Of a stretch of DNA of 64,000 nt, positions 55,545-64,000 are shown one piece after another (position 1 is the stretch's first letter; every line of letters begins with the position of its first letter). The DNA lies in NCBI GenBank assembly GCA_007922305.1, contig ML677386.1:10335830-10399829 (forward strand). The letters run 5' to 3'. The notes beneath the pieces were generated by a model. It was not told the origin of the DNA. It saw nothing but the letters and a program-made list of their open reading frames with translations, and searched no databases. The DNA comes from Dermatemys mawii. Taxonomy: Eukaryota; Chordata; Testudines; Dermatemydidae. A program made the translations under genes and the position numbers.

Positions 55545-58500
55545 TCAGAAGTGATCAGTGCATCAGTTTTATATTATACCCAAAAGAGAGTGGATTACTA
55601 TAAATTTACACCAGTGTCACCAAGGTCAGACTCTAGCCCAGCATCTCCCGTAACCCAACAATTTACTAGAGCCCATTAGCTCAATATTGACTGAGGAGCA
55701 GGAGCAACACTTTTCTGAATCACCAACACCACTTCCTATGCCTGGGTTCCCCTTAGAAATCTCCCATCCAGAAACAGGCAGTCACCTGACCATGATGAAA
55801 TTAGGAGAGCTGATGAGGACATAGTCTGAGTTGGTACAGTTTGGGAGCTTTTTGCTATTGATTTTTAATGTTCTGTGTTCATGAATCATTCTTATCCAAA
55901 TAGCATTAAAATGCTGCAGTGTGGTTGGCTATTGATATTCCACTAATTTATATTCCTGCTTATGTATGAGCATTTATATTCCTGCTTATGTATGAGAGAA
56001 CACAGCATTAACAAAGCCATAAATAAGACAGGAAAACATCAGGACATGATGAATTTAAGCATATTTAGCAAATGTCATCCAGCAAAGCATAATATATTTT
56101 TGCTTTTAAAAAAACTTCCATTTATAAATTCTACCACTTCTAGTTCAGTGCATTAGCCTTAAATTAATGCACTTTTACTCCGCATTCCTACAAATATAAT
56201 TGCTTTACAATTTGATTCCACATTAGCAAATTGAAACAAATTCCATTTAAAATAAAAATACTTTGGGCTAGATTCTGTTAGCTTAGACTGGTGTAAATCT
56301 GGAGTAACTCCAAATGAAGTCAATAGAATTACATGGAGTTTATACCAATCTAACTGTTATCTGTCTGGCATATGGGCATACTCATGCAAATCAGTTAACT
56401 GGGATGATATTTGAAAACTGCCGCCTTACAGAAACTCAGATCTCTGCTGCAGAAGCATTATTGGTGTTCTGTGCAAGTGGGTTATCATAATCATAGATAG
56501 CTAATTCTGAGTTGGAGATGTCCAACTCAGGTGAGTTATTTTTGACCACTGTCATCTCGGGTACTGGTACCACTTCTCAGATTCCTTTAATTGAAACTAT
56601 ACTTTACTTCTAATGTATTTGACTCAAAGAAGACAAGGCAAGAGTTTCCTGTCAAATCAACTGCACTGTACAAACTCCTGGCTATTAAAAAAAATATAAT
56701 CCTGGGCCTCCGAAGTATTTCTGCACTGTCTTCCTGATGTCTGTTTTTGAAGGTTTTTTGTTGAAGGATGGCTACTTTTAAATCTGTTATTGAATGTCCA
56801 GGGCGATTGAAGTGTTCTACTTCTTCTTTTACATAGAGGTCATTACTTTCTCAGTTTGTACATGGTACAATTTTAGAGTCCCTTTGTATTTCAGCCCATA
56901 ATGTAGTGAGAAGAGTTTTATGGCTATGATCTGGTGGAACTTTTCACTAAATTCAAGCTGATGGCCCTTCCATATAGTGGAGGTTGCTTGTTCTGGGGAA
57001 CATTTATGTCACACTATGTAAGAGAATAGCCAAGAATAAGGATTCCATGCTGCCTAGTCCTGAGAAACTTAGGTCCTTTAATGATTCTTATCCCTAGTTT
57101 GCTTAATTTTCCTAAGAGTTGTTGAGTAGTGCCCCATTAGTTTTGGCTTGCAGAGTAAGTGACAAGCTCTGCTTCCTCACTACATGTTTTAATAGATATT
57201 TTACAGTGACTAAAACATGTACTTACTCCTATGTATGGGTGCTAGGTGCGGGAACTAGGAGTGAGATGGACTCTGTCCATGGGCTGAGAACAAAGCCTGT
57301 GCTATATATTCACTGGTCCATGGAACAGTTTTCTTCCTAAGATGTGTGCAGGATGCTTTCCAGTACTGAATGACTTCAGTCAGGTTTTGAGCTTTCATTA
57401 GACAAATAACATTTCACTAATGAGATTTACCTCGAGCCAGCAAAGCCTACTGTTTAAATTTCCATGTCACTACAGTTTTTTCCAGCATCCTTCATGAGAA
57501 CGGCTCAGGTAACTAGTTATACAGACTCTGTTTCTGAATGGCTTCAGTGAGGGAGGGTGAAGTAAGAGAAGTAACAGATTTTTCATGATTTTTAGAGGGG
57601 AACAGAACCCAGAGAAGATTGTCCGATTGTGTTCTCTCACATACAGCAGAAGAATCAGAAAAACTGTGGTGAGTGGAAGGCGGGGGGTAATATTTTTAAA
57701 AAACGTGATGGCATGAGAGAGGAAATGCCTTATAGCTGCCCTTTTTGTATTAGGTGTTCTGCCTTAGCTCATCACAGCAAGAAATCTTGATTTTATTAAG
57801 AAAGTCAGAACTACCACCGAAAAGATCCTTCTCTTCATCTTGAATAACAAAATTCCCAGGAGTGTGAGGGGGAAGATTTTTCTTTTTTCCTCCAAATCCA
57901 TGTCAGAATGTTTTGAAGGCTGCTGCATTAAAGCTGGCTTAAAAATAAAAGGTGCATCTGTGTTAGCAAACTTTTTAACTGTAATTCACAGCTTTAAGTA
58001 GAAGGTACAGTAAACAGTTTCTGAATCTTGTCTTCTGTCCATACTATTGCTGGTGGTGGAACTGCACAAGTAATGAACTACAGGTACTGAATTTGCTAGT
58101 GCAGACAAGTCCAAATAGACAAGTCTGGTCTCTCTTGTTAACAGAATACTGAAGTTTTCTGCTTTCGGGAATTACTCAAACAATCTACTCATAAGTGTGT
58201 TTTCTCTGAAGGTTCAGGCTGCAGATTTCAGAACCATTGTGGCTTTGGGTCTCCTGTCCACTTGATTCATTTTTGTGCAGTTTATCACCATTCTCTTGCT
58301 ATTTCTCAGACATAGACTACATTCTGCCCTCCTTACTCACACTGAGTATTACTTTCCTCTGCAAGTAGTCCCAAGTGTATAAGAGTGGTAAGATCTGGCC
58401 CTGAAAGTTCTGACATTCTATTTAAAGGTCTCAATAGGGCCCTGGTCTTGTGCAACTATGCAGGGATTCCTGACAAGCCAAATAACTTACTGGAACTGGG

Positions 58501-58980
58501 AGAGCTATGTAGTCTTGTTCATTACTTAAAGCTGTGATTGGTAGTAGGAAAGCAATGGTAAGGCATGAAGCCTGGCAAAAAGAGTGGAGCTGTGTTTGGT
58601 TTTTCAAAATTCTAAAGCCCATAGCCAGCAATTGAGTCACAGTCAGAGCTCCTACAAACTTCAGTGGAAGTTGTGTGCATGCAACAATGACAGATTATGA
58701 ACCTAACAGCAAATCTGGTCCATTTATTAGAATGATGGATGGACATTCCCATGTGTTCCAGATTCATCAAATTTCTAATGCACTAATTTCTAATGCGCTG
58801 TTGGCTGTGTTATCTAGCAGTCAGCAATCCAATATACAGCAGAAAAACAGAATTTTGGTTTATTACATTTGATTACTTTGGATGGTAAAAAGAAGCAATC
58901 CTCCTCAATTTCTACAATTTATCTCAGAAGAAGAAACACCCTTACAGGAGACAGCCTGACTGTCTTTTTATAGACATTTA

Positions 58981-59052
58981 GGGCTGGATCCAAAGCCCAA
59001 TTAAGGGAAAGGAAAGATCTGGTTTAACTTGAATGGGCTTTGGATCAGAGCC
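58981..59052. repeat. 72-bp palindromic MITE-like element
   Basis: 'gggctggatccaaagcccaa' at the left is mirrored by 'tgggctttggatcagagcc' at the right, with an AG-rich loop. Confidence 0.75.
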
Positions 59053-59563
59053 TCCTACTGATTTCATCTCCGTGATATTTGAGCCCCATCTACACAACAA
59101 GCTTATTTTACTCAGGTCCACAATAGTTTTTGTATCAGCTTGCTATTTCAAAGTCTCCTTGGTTGATATTTCCCCATGTTCTCTTCCTCAAACATTGTCT
59201 GCAATGTTTTCTATTTGCTTTATGTATTTCTCTTAAATCAAGCTTCCCTGAAATCATCTGTGGTTTCTCATGGTCTCTTAATTTCGAAATCACATTTCCC
59301 TCATTTTGGGGTTGGATGTTTGCTTGCTTGTTTTGCCAGTGTGAAGAGAACCCTACAATTTTTGTATCTATTTCCCTCATAGCTTTTAACTCCTTCCGTT
59401 AGATCAATCTGAAGTCTCCACCCTTGTGAGAACAAGCCCAGTTTCTTCAGTCAAATCACATTAAACCTTAGAGACATTGTCATCCAAATGGTCTTATAAC
59501 AACAAATCGGTAATAGCTTTTCTAAGGTATATTGCTAGCTCAATGCACATAGTACCTTTACAG

Positions 59564-59648
59564 GCAAGATCCTCAGGTGATGTAAGTCTATGTAGCTCCA
59601 TTGGCTGCTATGGAATTACACTGCTTTACATCTGTTGAGGATCTGCCT
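59564..59648. repeat. Palindromic MITE-like element
   Basis: 'agatcctcaggtgatgtaag' at the left is mirrored by 'ctttacatctgttgaggatc' at the right, and the centre holds 'tagctccattggctgctatg'. Confidence 0.75.
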
Positions 59649-60879
59649 CATATAGCATCAAAAATGCTTTACTTAGCTAAAATACCACTTTCTCTGACTG
59701 CCTACTCTACATATTTGTAGTACAAACCAGTATTTTGTTTTCTTCACTGAGTATTTAGGTTGTATTTTACGGACTGGATCTGCAGTTCTTTCACCAGCTC
59801 AATTGCTTTTTCATTTTGATAGCATTATCCATGGTAACAGTGAATACCTATTACACAAAATTGCCATCTGGTAACATCTGAGTTATGTATAAGCTCCTAT
59901 TCTAGTATGGATCTCTGACTGTAATGTGAAAAATCTTCGGGTACCAAAAGCGTTCCTATTAAATGTAAGAGCATGTCAGTATGTGCACTGAGCTAAAAAC
60001 AAACAGTGCATAGGCTTCTGGGTCCCTGAAGCAGTGATTTTTTTAAAAATTTTAAGATAATAGCTCAGTCCACTTAGTGTTACGGATCTTTTAGCCATAA
60101 CTTCAGTGTTTGCTCCTATTTTTTCACCCCGTATGCCCATCCCTCTTCTTTCAACAGCTGTCAGTGGTGTCTACCTTGAATGAAGAGAGGCTTAGCAGTC
60201 AGTTGAGCAGCTTTACTTTAGGACACATTGGAAATGCCAAATAATACTTAAATATTTTTTAGTATATTCATTTTTGTATATTTGGCACCATATTTAGTTT
60301 CTTCCTGCCCTAAGTTGTAGCAAAAAGGTTTCTGCGCAATGTTATTTACTGCAGTATTGTCAATCCCAAAAACCATGAAACAAGTGCCTCAAAAATCAGA
60401 CTGAATATCTCATTAAGGAAATTTGAGAGCAAGGAGACAAATAATAAGTTTGACTCAATATGATGTCATGATCTGAATATGTAATGGCAATCCTTCCTCC
60501 TTTAATTAATTCAGCTACTGAACTGCTGTAGAAAAGTATGTCTCAAGATGGGAGCATATCTCTTGAATGATAGGAGTGTTCTTTGCCCTTAGAAATAAAA
60601 AGATGCCAACCAGCAGTGACCAGATGCCTAGCAAGGAGGAATGCACTGATACCACCTGACTGGATGTTGGCTAGATTACAAAATAAATGATAGTTGATTA
60701 GTCATCCTGTATCATTCAGACTTTTTTCAAAATGAGTGGCATTGAAAACCCCATTTCTGTTATACTGTAGATGCATAATAATCACATCAAAATTGCCCAT
60801 CTGCCACAAAAGTGATTAGGTTATTTGCCTTTCTAGAAGATATTTTGAATAATAAATGTTTGTAAAACCCATTTGCCAT

Positions 60880-61560
60880 CATATTATTCCAATCCTCGGC
60901 ACTCTGGCCAGTTTCTCAACTCCTTTACACTCCTGTGAAATCAAAATAACACTACTGATTTTGCATTTAAGATCAGAATCTGTGGTCCAGTGCATTTAAA
61001 TCTGGAGTTTTTTCAAAATCCTTCAATAGCACTTTGCTAATCAAACCAAATTAGTGTAATCAGTAAACTCCCCTGACCTCCCTACTTAATTCTCCACATC
61101 ATTATTAATTAGTTTAAACTGTCCTGGCCCCAGTACCAATCCTAGGGATACTAACACTGCTGATTTGTCTCCTCTCTGAGAAGCAGCTGTTGACTATGAT
61201 TTTTTCCCTATTTTTCTTTTTTTTAACATTTTCTATCTTAACACTAGCAATAGCAATGTATGCTGTATAGTCAAATGGTTATTAGCATCAAACCGGTAGG
61301 CTGAATCCTGAAGTCCTTACAGAGTTCCTACTCAAGCAAAACTTTGTGGATGTTGATAGGAGATTTTCCTGAGGATTAAGTAAAAGGGAACAAGGACTAT
61401 CAGAAATCAGTTTTTAATTCACAACAGTACTTAACCTCTCACTATGCTTAGTTTATTAGTCACTTTCTTTAATAGTTGCAACCATTTTGAAAATCCATGT
61501 AAATTACTCCATCCAATTATCTTTATCTACTATACCATGAACTGTTCAAAGGAATAGATG
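60880..61560 (-). mobile_element. Old CR1 remnant, reverse orientation, split
   Basis: 'taattagtttaaactgtcct' and 'ggccccagtaccaatcctag' (61108-61147) match a reverse-oriented CR1 coding region. 'ttatctttatctactatacc' and 'atgaactgttcaaag' (61519-61553) continue the same element after an unrecognised interruption. It is highly diverged. Confidence 0.5.
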
Positions 61561-62711
61561 AGTCACTGCTACAGAGCAAGCTGTGTTTTATACCCCTTGT
61601 AATACTTCTCAAGTGCGCTCTGTAGGTGACAGGTCTGGCTTACTGAATATCTCTCAAGAGTGAAACTCCACAGTTCAACTAGTCTAGAACTGGATTTCTG
61701 GATGGCACCCTCTGTTTTCCTAACATGACAAGCCCAGCTAAGTTTAGCACCTGTGAACCCTTTTCCTCCCGGAGCCTGTGATCAGCAACTGATTAAAGTG
61801 ATCCAAGAACAGCTTCTTCAAAACAAAGTATTATTTATGCACCCAAAGGTACATAGCATACAGAGACAAGGGGTAAAACAGAAGGCCTATATATCTGGTT
61901 CCAAACTAAACTTTATTCTTTCCTTGCAAATTTTGGGTAAGTTCCACTAAGCTCAGATTCTCTGCTCCTTGGTTGGGAGCATCAGATTTGTCTAAGTTTC
62001 AAGCCCAGGAAGAATAAACCTTGCTAGTCCCACTTGGAATCAGGAAGATGGACATTTACCAGTTAGTAACTTCCCCATTGTTTCCTCAAAGGTCTTTGTA
62101 CCTTGTCTTTGTCATTGTTTCATTTCATGTTTGCTCCCGTAACAGATTTCTTTTATTTAATTCCTTGCAGTTACGCAATATACTATCAGTCAGGTAAACT
62201 GAGGCACATGCGATCATAAAAAATACAGATAACTCCTTCATTCCACACAGGGACTCAGCTGGAAGCATTATCGTGGAATGGAATGAGTATTCTCTGCCTT
62301 TAGAAATCCAAAGATAGCAAGCAGCAGTGACTAGACACCAAGGACAGAAGACCACATTTTTCCCTTACAGAAGCTTTGTTAATTTTATGCTGTCATCTTA
62401 TATTTCTTCAAGGGTTGATTATGCTGTTCTTAGAGTCTCAGTAAATATTATGTGGACCTTCTGATTCATAGATCATGCTCAATAGACCCAGTTCAGTTTC
62501 TAATAAACCTATTTGCTTTCAGTAAATCTTAGCATAAAATGTTTACGAATAAACTGGAATGCCTCATGAAATGATGGAAACAGTTTTCACTTCAGGATAC
62601 AGAACCAGATGACTGACCTTCCCAACCAGCTTCTTTCTGTTGCTGATCCTTCTGTCTGGAAGAAGGAACTGCTGCTCCTTCTATATGGCTCCTCTGATTA
62701 TGGAGAACTGA
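61561..62711. other. Intron 2 sequence, nothing recognised
   Basis: No exon signature or repeat family seen. 'atgccaaccagcagtgacca' at 60603-60622, before this stretch, resembles 'atagcaagcagcagtgacta' at 62314-62333, hinting at one shared unnamed repeat. Confidence 0.4.
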
Positions 62712-63115
62712 CTCATAGACTTTAAGATCAAAAGGGACCCCTCACCTTTGGCTTAGTTACTGAAGTCCTCAAATAATGGTTTAAAGACTTCAAGTTACAA
62801 AGAATTCACCATTTACACTAGTTTAAATCTGCAAGTGACCTGTGCTCCTGATGCAGAGGAAGACAAAAAGTCCCCGGGTCTCTGCCAGTCTGACCCAGGA
62901 GAAAATTCCTTCCCAACTCTAAATATGGCAATCAGTTAGACCCCAAGCATGTGGGCAAGATGCAGCAGCCAGACACTTGGGAAATAATTCTCTGTGGTAA
63001 CTCAGGGCCTTCCCCATCCAATGTCCCTTCTCCATCATTCAAGGAGGTTTTCTACTAGCAGTTGCTGATGGGTCACAATCCATCATAGGCAGTCCCATCA
63101 TACATCCTGTCCATA
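62712..63115 (-). mobile_element. CR1 LINE 3' end
   Basis: 'catagactttaagatcaaaa', 'ggtttaaagacttcaagtta', 'tctgccagtctgacccagga' and 'gaaaattccttcccaactct' are in the same order as at 6917-7222, but it extends about 170 bp further into the element (to 'tcatacatcctgtccataaa'). Confidence 0.85.
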
Positions 63116-64000
63116 AAGTTCCTCGAGGCTGGCTTGCTCAGCAGGTCTTCAGCACATAAATCTTCATGTGCTTCAGTGAGAGTTCAGAATATTGCATCTT
63201 GTTCACTGAAGTCATGCTGAGTTTCCTGGCATTGAAGAGTATGCCTGGCTCTCCATAATTGGAGATCAGGCCAACAAGCTTTGAAATCATCTGAGCCAAC
63301 TGCCCTGATCATTTGATTATCTCTCGAGACCTTTATATAATTGAGTTTATGCTGTAGTATTAATTGCCACCCTTTCTGGGATTGCAGTAGAGAGGCCAAG
63401 AATTGAACATCAAGAGGGAATTATACCTCACCTCAAAAGATGGTAATTCCCAAACAAAACTGAGGTACTTAGGTAGGCCAGTGTGGGAAAACTTTCTCAT
63501 TAGCTGTCTTACACTACCAGTTCACCTGTTCTGTGAATAAAGAGAGGACATGATTTCCTAGTAGCGTGAAGCTAGTACTATAGTTTTCTAGTCAAAGTAT
63601 TGTAGAGAAATAAATATCACTTTTGCCAAACATTTGCCTACCAAATAAATGTAAATTCACACAATATTAACGTTAAATGTTGCTCTCTCCATTATTGTCT
63701 CTTCTACAAAGGCTAAAGATTATTAAGTAATACCTCTTCTTATGCTCACCACAGCATATTAGCTTTGAAAAGAGGCTGAATCCAGATGGTAAACAAATAG
63801 ATGTGTTCCTGGCAATATCAAATTTGATACAGTTCACTCAGTGCAAAGTTATATCAGGATGCATCTGGTTACATATGTTGTAAATCAGTGGGACTCAGCC
63901 TTGAGGAGTAGGTGAGGCACTTTCCTCCTTGCTAATGATGTCAGAGAGCCATACAATAATTATACTGTGATATCTTGACATTTTAGGTTAACCAGATGTC
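63116..64000. other. End of window, intron 2
   Basis: No exon or clear repeat. The final 'aaccagatgtc' could be the start of a repeat cut by the window edge. Confidence 0.4.

Larger units (their letters stand above)
55545..60879. other. Intron 2 sequence with small palindromic MITEs
   Basis: A 5.3 kb stretch without exons. Recognised pieces are stem-loop elements at about 56264-56351 ('tggtgtaaatctggagtaac'), 58981-59052 and 59564-59648. The remainder is AT-rich and unrecognised. Confidence 0.45.

Overview
The window looks like nuclear DNA of a turtle, probably a hidden-necked (cryptodire) one. The evidence is the mix of repeats: CR1 LINE 3' ends in both orientations, a tRNA-derived Cry-type SINE whose tail matches CR1 (51419-51615), CORE-SINE/MIR remnants, short hAT and stem-loop MITEs, Penelope-like ends and LTR-like repeats. 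Introns, a CpG island and consensus splice sites exclude a prokaryote. The species assignment is inference from repeat families I recognise; no database search was possible.

The only host gene I can support is SLC35F3 on the plus strand, a drug/metabolite-transporter superfamily carrier. A CpG island (about 29150-30360) holds its first coding exon (29733-29808). An 18.3 kb phase-1 intron follows, then exon 2 (48082-48406), which encodes the rest of the cytosolic N-tail and the first two membrane segments. Exon 2 ends in a phase-2 donor. Later exons lie beyond position 64000. Positions 1-29100 are 5' intergenic DNA and 48407-64000 is intron 2.

Region by region: 1-4560 holds a MIR scrap, a CR1 reverse-transcriptase relic and an unclassified GC-rich repeat. 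4560-14000 holds a decayed hAT (ZMYM1-like) transposase, a CR1 end, a Penelope-like element, two scraps of a non-LTR retrotransposon and a Harbinger (PIF) transposase relic. 15000-23400 holds an LTR-like element, a 1.3 kb hAT MITE, a CR1 and a rearranged LTR-like repeat with an 82-bp perfect palindrome. 25700-28200 holds a second hAT transposase relic. Intron 1 holds a 0.5 kb purine-rich tract, two Penelope-type insertions with visible target-site duplications, a CR1, an LTR-like element and a large inverted repeat with arms of about 450 bp. Intron 2 holds SINEs and CR1 pieces and, at 52992-55541, a 2.55 kb DNA transposon.

That transposon is the most striking object. It has CACTA/CACTG termini, imperfect terminal inverted repeats and a 3-bp TTA target duplication. 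It carries one intact 564-codon intronless gene whose protein has a Cys-rich N-terminus, an acidic linker and a candidate D/D/E core with a CxxC insertion. The termini point to the CMC (CACTA/EnSpm-like) group. It is the only long, unbroken, element-borne reading frame in the window. The other recurring theme is inverted local duplications at four sites, which suggests repeated fold-back or template-switch events.
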